The position numbers and the translations under genes are program-made. From Lachnospiraceae bacterium (GTDB taxonomy: Bacteria; Bacillota_A; Clostridia; Lachnospirales; Lachnospiraceae): a stretch of 55,346 nt of DNA. Shown one piece after another: positions 1-7,159 of the stretch. Numbering within the stretch: position 1 is the stretch's first letter; every line of letters starts with the position of its first letter. The notes beneath the pieces were generated by a model. The model had not been told where the DNA came from. It made no database searches and saw nothing but the letters and a program-made list of their open reading frames with translations. The stretch is taken from positions 1 through 55,346 of the forward strand of contig JAILDD010000055.1 of assembly GCA_024689605.1 (NCBI GenBank), read 5' to 3'.

Positions 1-588
1 ATAGTAATAATCAGTTTCAGTCACATATTCATGCCCTGAGAAATTCTCTTCATGACAATAATAGACAGACTCAAGATCTGCACCATTATCTATAAGAAGC
101 TTCATCATTTTTTCTTCATCCACCGTAAACACTTCATCCACTGGATCACCGGCATAATCAACGAAGCCGCCCGCCTCGCTCATTATCATCAAAAGGGTCT
201 TTTCTCCCAGTGCTGCCGGTTCATTCGAATCAAGAGTACAGTCCGGGCTTACACCGCTTTTCAGCAGTTTTTCGGCCTGACGGTAGTTATTATGCATCAC
301 CTGGTAGGACAGATTTTTACTATTGCTGATTGATTCTGACACAAGCACACATACAATAACAGCAACTGATATGAGCAGCGGAAGAAAGAACAAGACACTG
401 ATGCCTCCAGGGATCAAATACCACTTTTTTATCTGCGCTTTTCCGTTCTCATCATATTCAGGATCTTTCGCAGCCTTTGATTTCATGGCAAAAGCCATGA
501 TCAGAAAGAACGAGCCAAACAGCAGGCAGGTACCCAAAATGATCGCTATGACTCCAAAAAACGCAAACATCATTCCTGCAAATGCCAT
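1..588 (-). CDS. Ankyrin-repeat-like membrane protein, 3' part cut by window edge
   Basis: The reading frame is open from an ATG at 588 to position 1 without a stop, so the C terminus lies outside the window. A GGGGAG ribosome binding site precedes the ATG. The 196 visible residues begin with two hydrophobic membrane segments (about residues 5-34 and 60-85) separated by a short charged loop. After them come two ankyrin-like units: one around RQAEKLLKSGVSPD and one around MMKLLIDNGADLE, with the typical helix-turn-helix and G-A-D turn. Ankyrin repeats mediate protein binding, and here they would follow the membrane anchor. The partner and role are unknown. Ankyrin assignment is by eye and only two units are visible. 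Confidence 0.75.
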   Translation of the reverse strand, partial: MAFAGMMFAFFGVIAIILGTCLLFGSFFLIMAFAMKSKAAKDPEYDENGKAQIKKWYLIPGGISVLFFLPLLISVAVIVCVLVSESISNSKNLSYQVMHNNYRQAEKLLKSGVSPDCTLDSNEPAALGEKTLLMIMSEAGGFVDYAGDPVDEVFTVDEEKMMKLLIDNGADLESVYYCHEENFSGHEYVTETDYYY

Positions 589-652
589 AAGTTATTCTCC
601 CCTTATTGCCGTATACGCCCTCGATCCAGGACTGAAAATCCATATGATCCAT

Positions 653-692
653 AAAAATACTGCCTAAATTTTATATACTTTTAGGCAGTATT
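653..692 (-). terminator. Rho-independent terminator
   Basis: A perfect 13-bp inverted repeat (AATACTGCCTAAA at 656-668 and its complement at 680-692) with an 11-base loop. Read on the minus strand it is followed by a T-rich tract (TATTTTTAT). It lies just downstream of the lipoprotein gene at 735-1607 and probably ends its transcript. Confidence 0.85.
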
Positions 693-734
693 TCAAGACA
701 GGACAAAACCATTAAGGCCTATGGCCGCAGAACA

Positions 735-1607
735 TTACTTAGCAAAAAGGCAGTCCAGGAATTCCTCCATACCATCAATATGGACATACTCATAGCTTCC
801 ATCCGCATGGATGAGCTTTCCACACACTCCCGCATAGTGCACTTCCAGCTGTTCCCCATTGTGCAGGTCCACGACATATGCCACCTTTTCTTTCGCAAAT
901 GTCTCATCATCAGCGTTGATCGTATAATATTCCAGTGACTGGATTATTTCCATCGCCTCCGGATCGGTAACCTCCACCACTTCCCCATCCATGTTGGTAA
1001 CGGTGATCTGCTCTGCCTCCAGAGTTTTATAGACATTTGCTCTTGTATAATCTTCCGTAACAGTACTTACAGTATCGAACAATTCTGTCGGCACTGCGAA
1101 CAGCTCGCCGGCATCCTTTACAAAACCGTACTCGTCACCAATGTCCAACACCATGTCATCATTAATGGTCAGCTCATAATAATCCATAAGATGATCATAC
1201 ATTATATGGCCATACTCTTCCGATTGTGGATCTGCAGTGACCTTGGTCAACTCTGGCAGAAGTTCCGATAATTTTGCCAAATCCTCCCCACTGACCTCCA
1301 CCGTCTGGCAAGGGATAGTGTCGCTAATAAGATCACCGCTGGCTATATTATACCCGACATAAAAACGTATAGAGACACTCTCCACATCCTCTGTCACGAT
1401 ATCCCCTATAACCGACTCTCTTTCCAGTTCCGTAGGTTCAGTCGTTTCAGGTGCTGTTGCTTCCGGTGACCTTGTCGGTTCCGCGGGCTCCGTCTGAACT
1501 CCGGTGGGTTCACCAGTTCCTGACTGTGCATTGTTCCCGCACGCGCACAGCATCCCGGATGCCATTACAGCCATCACAGCCTTCTTCAATCCACTCCACT
1601 TTCTCAT
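735..1607 (-). CDS. Putative secreted lipoprotein of unknown function
   Basis: A 290-residue protein starting at the ATG at 1607, chosen because a GAGGAGG ribosome binding site lies directly upstream. An ATG 26 codons earlier lacks one and would place charged sequence before the signal. The N terminus is a lipoprotein signal (MRKWSGLKKAVMAVMASGML) with lipobox L-C-A-C, so Cys22 or thereabouts would be lipidated. A low-complexity Thr/Pro/Glu linker follows for about 45 residues, then a folded acidic domain of about 220 residues with no motif I recognise. It is probably an extracellular membrane-anchored protein. It stands alone, with a strong terminator downstream at 653-692. Confidence 0.8.
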   Translation of the reverse strand: MRKWSGLKKAVMAVMASGMLCACGNNAQSGTGEPTGVQTEPAEPTRSPEATAPETTEPTELERESVIGDIVTEDVESVSIRFYVGYNIASGDLISDTIPCQTVEVSGEDLAKLSELLPELTKVTADPQSEEYGHIMYDHLMDYYELTINDDMVLDIGDEYGFVKDAGELFAVPTELFDTVSTVTEDYTRANVYKTLEAEQITVTNMDGEVVEVTDPEAMEIIQSLEYYTINADDETFAKEKVAYVVDLHNGEQLEVHYAGVCGKLIHADGSYEYVHIDGMEEFLDCLFAK

Positions 1608-1720
1608 AATCTTCTCCTCCTCGGTTTTATGATTTCTTTCCCGAAAAATGCGTTCCGCATTTCGTTTCATATGAGATACGGACATGGATCCTTTTTTTAT
1701 GGTATGTCAGAATAATAATT

Positions 1721-2006
1721 TCACTTTTTATTCTTCTTATCCTGATAAAGCTTTTCGTCAGCCCTCTTCATACAGGCTATTGCCGTATCATCAGGGCCGC
1801 TCAGGAACTCATAGCCTGCGCTTGCTTCAAGCCTGTAACTGAGGCCCTCACTTTTTCTGAAAGCATCTCCCTGAAAAACAAAATGAGCCTGTCAACCTCC
1901 GCACTGTTCTTGTTCCGTAGCTGTTATTCTGTAAGATAAGCATTACCAGAATAACTACACATACCAGACTGGCTTCTGCATAAAAAGCAAAATATTCCAA
2001 CCCCAT
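1721..2006 (-). pseudogene. Internally deleted GGDEF (diguanylate cyclase) gene remnant
   Basis: From the ATG at 2006, with a GGGG ribosome binding site, the minus strand encodes a membrane-type start (MGLEYFAFYAEASLVCVVIL and onward). Such N termini begin many Lachnospiraceae membrane GGDEF proteins. In another frame, ending at the stop at 1721-1723, it encodes a GGDEF C-terminal end: YRLEASAGYEFL, then DDTAIACMKRADEKLYQDKK, the hallmark final strand and helix. The whole central region, including any GGDEF motif, is gone, and the two ends are out of frame. This reads as a large internal deletion that removed an active cyclase. The dead state is clear. The original identity rests on the C-terminal signature. 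Confidence 0.7.
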
Positions 2007-2053
2007 TGTCTTATTCCCCTTTTAGCAGCTATTTTAACAGAATCGGCGTTTTT

Positions 2054-2614
2054 TCATACCACGTCAAATTCCACGGTTCCATCCTCGATCCGGTAAACAG
2101 CGCCAACCACCTTAAGGCCCTGTTCCACGTCTTTCTGGATTTCCAGGCTGGACTCTATGATGCTTACGCTCTGCCTTACATTGAGCACTGCTGCCTTGTA
2201 GTCATCTGTCTCCTGTCCTATTGCCTGCTTGATCTCATCAGTGATGAACTTTATGTATCCATCAGGATCATGATGAATAGCCGCCGTAACCGCACCGCAC
2301 TGTGTGTGCCCAAGCACCACGATTAAATTGGTACCAAGATGCCCCGCAGCATACTCAATACTTCCAAGCTGATGGTCATCGATCACATTACCGGCAACGC
2401 GTATGGTGAACAGATCACCAATCGCCGCATGGAATATCCTCTCAGGTATCACCCTGGAATCAGAACAGCCAATGATGATCGCATACGGCTCCTGGCCATT
2501 CTTTGCAAAATGTTCCAGTGTAGTGGGGGAAACGTCCGTATGAAACATATCTATTGCAACATACTGCCCGTTTCCTTTTTTCAGTCTTTCAATCGCTTCC
2601 TCTGCTGATATCAT
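2054..2614 (-). CDS. can: Beta-class carbonic anhydrase
   Basis: A 186-residue protein catalysing reversible hydration of CO2 to bicarbonate in the cytoplasm, which supplies carboxylases and buffers pH. The zinc ligands of the beta family are present: Cys50 within CSDSR (with catalytic Asp52 and Arg54), His103 and Cys106 within GHTQCG. The conserved VAGN follows at about 73-76. The length fits the short, clade-II-type (cab-like) bacterial enzymes. The ATG at 2614 is preceded by a strong GGGGG/GGAG Shine-Dalgarno. The gene stands alone between the GGDEF remnant and a YbaK-linked pair. The family call is secure; its physiological role here is inferred. Confidence 0.95.
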   Translation of the reverse strand: MISAEEAIERLKKGNGQYVAIDMFHTDVSPTTLEHFAKNGQEPYAIIIGCSDSRVIPERIFHAAIGDLFTIRVAGNVIDDHQLGSIEYAAGHLGTNLIVVLGHTQCGAVTAAIHHDPDGYIKFITDEIKQAIGQETDDYKAAVLNVRQSVSIIESSLEIQKDVEQGLKVVGAVYRIEDGTVEFDVV

Positions 2615-2640
2615 GATTATCTCCCCCTTACCCCAATCGA

Positions 2641-3093
2641 TCAGTCTGCAGTTATATCCGGATCACTTTCACATTCGCCATCCGCCAGCGAATACAGATA
2701 ATTTCTGAATTCACTGAATCCCTTTCTCATATGCCATGAAAGGACAAGCCTGTCAGAGACGCTGAATTCACCTTTTGAAAATGTAAACTCGACATGGGAT
2801 GTTTCTCCGTCCAGGACTTCAATCCTGCTCCTCGGTCTCTTACTGGCTCCGTACAGATTATACTCCAGTGCAATCCGGGCAGCCCTGTCAAGGGTATTGG
2901 CATCTTTCCTGTATCTTCTTACATTTTCCGGGTCCGCGTGAGTTTCTTTACAGCTATGGATCAATACAGCTCCGTCCCCATCTCTGCGCAGTACTATCCT
3001 CTCATATCCGCCGAGCATGCCGCCGCCGACAGAGTATTCGCAGCTTTTAAGCGTATCTTTTCCGAATTTGATTTTTGCGATGACAGAAAACAT
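2641..3093 (-). CDS. Hypothetical protein coupled to ybaK
   Basis: A 150-residue soluble protein that I do not recognise. Its ATG follows directly on the TAG stop of the upstream ybaK-like gene (TAGATG), so the two are almost certainly co-transcribed and translationally coupled. The sequence is predicted to be mixed beta and alpha, with many Lys/Arg/Glu residues, a central LDRAARIALEYNLYG helix and a C-terminal acidic tail (ECESDPDITAD). There is no signal peptide or membrane segment and no catalytic motif. Its position suggests a linked but undefined role beside aminoacyl-tRNA editing. Coding status is well supported by the coupling. Confidence 0.75.
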   Translation of the reverse strand: MFSVIAKIKFGKDTLKSCEYSVGGGMLGGYERIVLRRDGDGAVLIHSCKETHADPENVRRYRKDANTLDRAARIALEYNLYGASKRPRSRIEVLDGETSHVEFTFSKGEFSVSDRLVLSWHMRKGFSEFRNYLYSLADGECESDPDITAD

Positions 3094-3570
3094 CTATATA
3101 TATTCCCAGCCCTTACAAATATCACACCAGCCAACAGAATTCGTTGCCTTTTCAAGTTCATCCGGCGTCAGCTTTACGGATGTAAATTCATTTCCACCAG
3201 CCGGATGTACATATTCAAACCGTTTCATAGATATATCCAGCCATACAGGAATTCCCGCCGATATTCCGAAAGGACATACTCCCCCCGGCTGAAATCCCGT
3301 CAGTTCCTCCACGCTTTCCCTCGGGATCATGCTGGGCTTAGTATGGAACACAGCCTTAAACTTCGAACTGTTTACGCGTCCATCACCAGCCATGACAACA
3401 ATCACCGGCTTATCCTCAACAATGAAGGACAAGGTCTTTGCAATTTCCGCTTCTGTACATCCAATCTGCTGTGCTGCATGTTCCACTGTATCGATTGTCT
3501 CAGTATGTTCAGTAAGCCTTTCTGCAAGCCCACGCTCTTCAAGCCATCTTTTCACGTTTTCGTTAATCAT
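3094..3570 (-). CDS. YbaK/EbsC-type aminoacyl-tRNA deacylase domain protein
   Basis: A 158-residue stand-alone member of the YbaK/ProX editing family, which hydrolyses mischarged aminoacyl-tRNA (typically Cys-tRNA-Pro) in trans. The conserved lysine lies in AKTLSFIVEDK (about residues 44-54), and the family glycine-rich motif GGVCPFG occurs at about 96-102. Both are typical of the substrate pocket. An AAAGGA ribosome binding site precedes the ATG at 3570. Its stop abuts the start of the next gene. Which tRNA and amino acid it edits cannot be read from the sequence; YbaK-like Cys-tRNA-Pro deacylation is the best guess. Confidence 0.9.
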   Translation of the reverse strand: MINENVKRWLEERGLAERLTEHTETIDTVEHAAQQIGCTEAEIAKTLSFIVEDKPVIVVMAGDGRVNSSKFKAVFHTKPSMIPRESVEELTGFQPGGVCPFGISAGIPVWLDISMKRFEYVHPAGGNEFTSVKLTPDELEKATNSVGWCDICKGWEYI

Positions 3571-3615
3571 ATTTTTTTCCTTTATAAACTTATCATTAAC
3601 TCCAATTTGTATAGA

Positions 3616-4257
3616 TCAAAGTGCACTCGTTCCCTTTACAATTTCACTTAGTTTCTCTGCCAGCACCTTGTGTCCCTCCGAAGTAAGGTGCAGCGAATCT
3701 GCCTCTGACGGATAGATATATTCTGCAGCATTAAAGAAAATACAGCCCTTCGCATCAGCCACCGCCTTATAGCATTCCGGGAAACGTTTCGATTCCGTTA
3801 TCGCATTTTCATAAAACGCACCATAGAATGGCGAGGTCCTTATTCCTGTACCTATCTCCGGCGGAGAAACCAGTATTATCTTTGGAACAAAGCCCTGCTT
3901 TTCTGCCGTAAAGCTCTGTATCACATCCACCAGCTCGCCAGCCCCCTCCGCAATCTGCTTTGCAGTAAGATGAAATGTAGCTTTCAAGTCATTGCTTCCA
4001 AGCATCATGATTACAACATCCACCGGCTTATGTGAATTAAGACAGGGCTTCAGATAGTCCCTGCCATTCTTCCATCCGTCAACCGGATCATCATGGATCG
4101 TCGTACGGCCATTGCAGCCTTCCTCCACCACCGCATAGTCATCTCCCAGCAGTATCTGCAACCTGCCCGGATAACGTATATCCCGGGGATAACGCATTCC
4201 GGTCTCCGGTATGTATCCATATGTGTTTGAATCGCCGTAGCATAGTACTGTCTTCAT
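3616..4257 (-). CDS. SGNH/GDSL-family esterase or lipase
   Basis: A 213-residue cytoplasmic hydrolase of the SGNH superfamily. Block I is GDSNT near the N terminus, with the nucleophile serine at about residue 10. Block II is NGRTT, block III is GSND, and block V is DSLHLTSEGH with the catalytic Asp and His. These four blocks are complete, so it should be active, probably on acyl or acetyl esters of carbohydrates. There is no signal peptide. I chose the ATG at 4257, which is preceded by GGGATGG, over an ATG five codons upstream that lacks a binding site. The natural substrate is unknown. Confidence 0.9.
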   Translation of the reverse strand: MKTVLCYGDSNTYGYIPETGMRYPRDIRYPGRLQILLGDDYAVVEEGCNGRTTIHDDPVDGWKNGRDYLKPCLNSHKPVDVVIMMLGSNDLKATFHLTAKQIAEGAGELVDVIQSFTAEKQGFVPKIILVSPPEIGTGIRTSPFYGAFYENAITESKRFPECYKAVADAKGCIFFNAAEYIYPSEADSLHLTSEGHKVLAEKLSEIVKGTSAL

Positions 4258-4365
4258 TGTATTCCATCCCATAGTTTGTTATACACCGGCCATCCCACTT
4301 GCATCCAATCTCCTTCTGGTTCCAAGTGCCGCAAATTTGTAACAATGTCTGGCTTTATTAACAAT

Positions 4366-4599
4366 TCAGTATTCCTTGTCAACGTGCTCCAATCCGTATG
4401 TCTTCATGAATTCCTTTAGGTCGTCATTGTCCCGGATCAGCATCACCTCATGAAATTCGCCTCCAGACCGGCCCTTGAAACCGGCAACCTGTTCTCCGGT
4501 ACATATGGACGCGCGTATGACCGGCTTTTCTTTTTTCGGATTATAGTCATATGCCGGCTGGTAGTTATTCTCTTTTGAAAAAAGATTAAAAATGCTCAT
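4366..4599 (-). CDS. Small conserved protein of unknown function
   Basis: A 77-residue basic protein. It starts MSIFNLFSKE, has a proline-rich linker, then a compact beta-rich part (PVIRASICTGEQVAGF) and a C-terminal helix (LIRDNDDLKEFMKTYGL). As far as I recall, proteins of this pattern are common in Clostridia. No catalytic motif, signal peptide or membrane segment is seen. A purine-rich stretch (AAGAATGAGC region) lies near the ATG at 4599. It is monocistronic by position. No function should be assigned. Confidence 0.7.
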   Translation of the reverse strand: MSIFNLFSKENNYQPAYDYNPKKEKPVIRASICTGEQVAGFKGRSGGEFHEVMLIRDNDDLKEFMKTYGLEHVDKEY

Positions 4600-4761
4600 T
4601 CTTAAAGAAAGTCCTCATGTATAATCATTTTTTTGATTATAATTATTGGGTCGCCTACTTCCTTACTATTCCGCTTAACCACCAGTTATTATACCAGATT
4701 CATAATATTTCAGACATATGCTACAGGCATTGTTCCAGCCTCCTGACCGTCACCTCCGCTT

Positions 4762-4974
4762 TTAGGAAATTTTCTTTTCCGACTCATACATTCCGACCAC
4801 ATATATTTCCTCATCATCGTCATATATGGCATCGATCACATCATCTACGGACAGACCTGTTATTGCTGATACCAGGTCATACATGGCGTCAATCTGCTCA
4901 TCCGAATACTGCGGATCTACTGCTAATGTCCTTAATGCATTCTTAATCGCAGCTGATGAATAATTCTTCTTCAT
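4762..4974 (-). CDS. Small acidic protein of unknown function
   Basis: A 70-residue acidic protein, starting at the ATG at 4974 behind an AAGAGGGAG ribosome binding site. It is predicted largely helical (KNALRTLAVDPQYSDEQIDA, then YDLVSAITGLSVDDVIDAIY), ending in an acidic DDDEE segment and a short beta stretch. There are no cysteines, membrane segments or enzymatic motifs. Neighbours are the 77-residue small protein downstream and the degenerate region at 5191-5707 upstream, which gives no functional hint. The strong ribosome binding site and consistent codon use support it as a gene. Confidence 0.65.
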   Translation of the reverse strand: MKKNYSSAAIKNALRTLAVDPQYSDEQIDAMYDLVSAITGLSVDDVIDAIYDDDEEIYVVGMYESEKKIS

Positions 4975-5190
4975 TTCTCTGTCTCCCTCTTAAAATTCTC
5001 TTTAAAAAACTTGTACGTGTGCTATAATGACTTCAAGTTAAGCATTCTGATGCTGTTATTCATTTCTTTGGTAATCAGTACATTAAATATTCTGAGATAA
5101 CATTTACTTTCGCAACGCTCAACTGCCCAACTGCCCGAATTCTAACAAACGACATGGTCTATAAAAATGGAAAACAGGTGTTCGAGTCCC
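4975..5190. other. Intergenic stretch with no gene seen
   Basis: AT-rich sequence without a supported reading frame on either strand. A TATAAT hexamer occurs at 5023-5028 on the plus strand, but the sequence 17 bp upstream (CTTTAA) is a poor -35 and nothing obvious lies downstream. A short piece at about 5177-5191 resembles a tRNA T-arm, but no rest of a tRNA can be found around it. Confidence 0.5.
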
Positions 5191-5244
5191 GAAAAATAAA
5201 AAAGCTGTCGCTCTATTGATTTAATCAACAACCAAAGCGGCAGC
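5191..5244 (-). terminator. Rho-independent terminator of a decayed ABC gene
   Basis: The arms AGCGGCAGC (5236-5244) and GCTGTCGCT (5204-5212) pair with G-U wobbles. An inner stem TTGAT/ATCAA sits in the loop. On the minus strand the hairpin runs into a T-rich tract (TTTTTTATTTTT). It sits 32 bases after the stop of the ABC-ATPase remnant at 5276-5440 and would be its original terminator. Confidence 0.75.
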
Positions 5245-5275
5245 CCCGGATATATGTTTCCTATTGAAATCACCC

Positions 5276-5440
5276 TTATGATGCCTGCAATGAAACCATA
5301 TGAGCATATGTCCTATTTTGTCCCGTGAGTGCTGCATGATCGCCACGCTCTATAATCTCGCCATCCGATACGACAAGTATCTGATCTGCATCTTTTATGG
5401 TCTTAAGCCTATGCGCAATGACAAGAAGGGTCTTGTCTTT
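5276..5440 (-). pseudogene. C-terminal remnant of an ABC transporter ATPase
   Basis: The minus strand encodes about 55 residues typical of the end of an exporter-type ABC ATPase. These are KDKTLLVIAHRLKTIKDAD with the switch (H-loop) histidine, then ILVVSDGEIIERGDHAAL, and a short tail to the TAA at 5276-5278. Everything upstream (membrane domain, Walker A, signature, Walker B) is absent. At about 5440 the homology stops and gives way to the 3' part of a different, plus-strand gene. The fragment keeps its own terminator downstream. It is therefore a gene tail left by a deletion or rearrangement. Confidence 0.8.
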
Positions 5441-5707
5441 GCATTCCTGACCGAGGACGAAAAGAAACGGCTTATCTCCTCATGGTCGGATAAATATATA
5501 GAGAATGAAGATAATGACAGTAATACCATGCATATGCTGATTTCACTGCTTGAATCACCGAAGAAAAATCCCGACTGGAAACTTGCCTGCAACTATATGA
5601 AACTCTTAGCAGTCTGCCTTGCCACAAAAAAAGTCTTCATCAGGGAAAACTACGATGCTATGATAGATTCTTTAATCGGACAGATTACAGATATCCTGTG
5701 TGACTAA
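5441..5707 (+). pseudogene. 3' fragment of an unidentified gene facing the ABC remnant
   Basis: On the plus strand an open frame ends at the TGA at 5705-5707. The part after about 5440 looks like real protein: KKRLISSWSDKYIENED, HMLISLLESPKKNPDWKL, NYMKLLAVCLATKKVFIREN. It is a helical, charged C-terminal domain of about 88 residues. The part of the same frame before 5440 is only the antisense of the ABC remnant, so the ATG at 5300 is not a genuine start. I do not recognise the family. The natural reading is a truncated gene brought next to the ABC tail by a deletion with its breakpoint near 5440. Confidence 0.5.
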
Positions 5708-5759
5708 ACAAAACCGATCTGCTCCACAAAAGTCCCTTGATCAGCATAACATGCGGAAG

Positions 5760-6656
5760 CTACGCATACTTTCTGACAATCGAAACCACAAATCCCAGAT
5801 ACCCTGCACCGAACAGATTCAGATGATTCAGCCAGTGGTACAGATTATAGAGATTTTTACGCTCCTTATATCCATAGGGACGCTCAGAGCCGGCAAAATA
5901 GCCGTCGTAGAATTCTTCCGGTAGATGATCAAAAAGTTCCGTCATTGCAATATCAGCCTCCGGATGACCCACATATACTGCAGGATCTATCAGCCACGCC
6001 CTGCCATCAGAACCGGGCATCTGATTGCCGGACCAGAGGTCTCCGTGAAGCAGTGCAGGGGTGTCCGGTTCGACCAGAATATCATCCAGACGCTCCAGCA
6101 GATGGTCAAACTTTCTTAGCATCAGCGGATCAAAATACCTCTCAGCCCTTTTGATCTGAGGAATAAGCCTATGCATACGGAAGAATTCGATCCAGCTGTC
6201 CTCCGGTGTATTGTCCTGATATCCTGCACCGATATAATTATCCTGCAGAAAACCAAACCTCCCACCGTCTACATATTCTGAACAGTCAGCCTTGTGCATC
6301 CGGGATAACCTGCTGCCGAAATCTGAATAATAACCATGTATTCTTTTGCCCGGCATGATCTGTTCCATAAGAAGGAATGAATTCACACCATCCACACCGT
6401 AAGCAAGGACCTCAGGAACACTGAATGCGCCTGTTTTTCCCAATGCAGCAAGTCCTGTGATTTCTTTTACAAAAAAATCCAGACAGTCAGCACTGTTTTC
6501 CTTCATAAATGCAGTACGACCGTCAGAAAGCATAACAACATATGCACGGTTGATGTCTCCCCCGGCACATGCAGTCTTCCCTGTTATCTTAATCCCCTCC
6601 CCGAATACCGTTGAAACAGCACTATCAAGAGAGTCAAAATATCTATAATTGTCCAT
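5760..6656 (-). CDS. Fructosamine kinase family protein
   Basis: About 298 residues with the aminoglycoside-phosphotransferase fold typical of fructosamine/ketosamine-3-kinases. These phosphorylate sugar adducts on protein amines so that they can be removed. Visible motifs are AGGDINRAY near residue 31 (nucleotide loop), the FLLMEQI hinge, the DNYIG segment, catalytic loop HGDLWSGN (about 204-211) and the metal-binding IDPAVYVGHPEADIAM (about 223-238). I prefer the ATG at 6656, preceded by a weak CCGGA. The ATG at 6680 is eight codons upstream and overlaps the stop of a gene remnant (ATGA), so it may be the older start. Substrate is inferred from family only. Confidence 0.88.
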   Translation of the reverse strand: MDNYRYFDSLDSAVSTVFGEGIKITGKTACAGGDINRAYVVMLSDGRTAFMKENSADCLDFFVKEITGLAALGKTGAFSVPEVLAYGVDGVNSFLLMEQIMPGKRIHGYYSDFGSRLSRMHKADCSEYVDGGRFGFLQDNYIGAGYQDNTPEDSWIEFFRMHRLIPQIKRAERYFDPLMLRKFDHLLERLDDILVEPDTPALLHGDLWSGNQMPGSDGRAWLIDPAVYVGHPEADIAMTELFDHLPEEFYDGYFAGSERPYGYKERKNLYNLYHWLNHLNLFGAGYLGFVVSIVRKYA

Positions 6657-6676
6657 ATTTCCGGATCTCACAGTCG

Positions 6677-6790
6677 TCATCTGTCAGAAACTGCCCAAAC
6701 CACCTGATACATCGGCTTACTCCCGCCAATCGCAGAACCTAGATCGCAGGCACCATACCCATAAGACTCAGTAAGCTCCAAACAGTTACT
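6677..6790 (-). pseudogene. Possible C-terminal remnant of an unknown gene
   Basis: Between the ArsR and kinase genes the minus strand holds 37 open codons without a start. They end at a TGA that overlaps the upstream ATG of the kinase. The translation (GACDLGSAIGGSKPMYQVVW and nearby) has ordinary protein character rather than random composition. It could be the last part of a gene once coupled to the kinase. The stretch is short and I recognise no family, so the call is tentative. Confidence 0.3.
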
Positions 6791-6798
6791 TCAGGTTA

Positions 6799-7113
6799 TC
6801 AGTCATCCTCTTCAATATGCTCAAGTCCTGCAGCGATTATTGAATGCACATGCTCGTCAGCCAGGGAGTAGAATATCTGCTTGCCTTCACGCCTTCCTTT
6901 GATCAGGCGGTTAGCTTTAAGTATGCGTAACTGATGGGACACTGCAGACTGTGTCATGCTCAGTGACTCCGCAATATCACTTACACTTACTTCCTCATCA
7001 AAGAGGACAAACAGTATCCTTACTCTTGTGGAATCCCCGAATATTTTAAAAAGCTCTGCCAGATCATACAGCTCTGTTTCCGGCGGTACTGATGTCTTTT
7101 TTCCTGCTGGCAT
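6799..7113 (-). CDS. ArsR/SmtB-family metal-sensing repressor
   Basis: A 104-residue winged-helix repressor. The DNA-binding part is IFGDSTRVRILFVL followed by recognition helix SMTQSAVSHQLRILK and the wing GRREGKQIFYSL. The C-terminal alpha5 helix reads DEHVHSIIAAGLEHIEED, the Asp/His...His/Glu pattern of zinc-sensing SmtB/CzrA proteins. The alpha3 Cys motif of CadC/ArsR (ELCVC) is absent. I chose the ATG at 7113, which has a strong GGGAGGTGAG site, over one ten codons upstream without any. It lies downstream of the ATPase and probably represses its own operon through the palindrome at 9496-9521. Zinc response is inferred. Confidence 0.92.
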   Translation of the reverse strand: MPAGKKTSVPPETELYDLAELFKIFGDSTRVRILFVLFDEEVSVSDIAESLSMTQSAVSHQLRILKANRLIKGRREGKQIFYSLADEHVHSIIAAGLEHIEEDD

Positions 7114-7159
7114 TGTGCTCACCTCCCATATGTCCTTTTGCATTTTCTACTTAACTATT

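Noticed and set aside
2794..3651. Long plus-strand open frame of 285 codons
   Set aside because: It runs antisense to the YbaK-like gene and its partner, which have clear motifs and ribosome binding sites.
5177..5191. T-arm-like sequence GGTGTTCGAGTCCCG, suggesting a tRNA or att site
   Set aside because: No acceptor, D or anticodon arms can be folded from the upstream 70 bases, no CCA follows, and no integrase is nearby.
4975..5275. Possible small RNA from the TATAAT at 5023
   Set aside because: The -35 is poor and no plus-strand terminator follows; the hairpin at 5191-5244 has its T tract on the minus strand.
5300..5707. Plus-strand open frame starting at 5300 as a whole gene
   Set aside because: Its first 47 codons are the antisense of an ABC-ATPase C terminus; only the part after about 5440 looks like protein.
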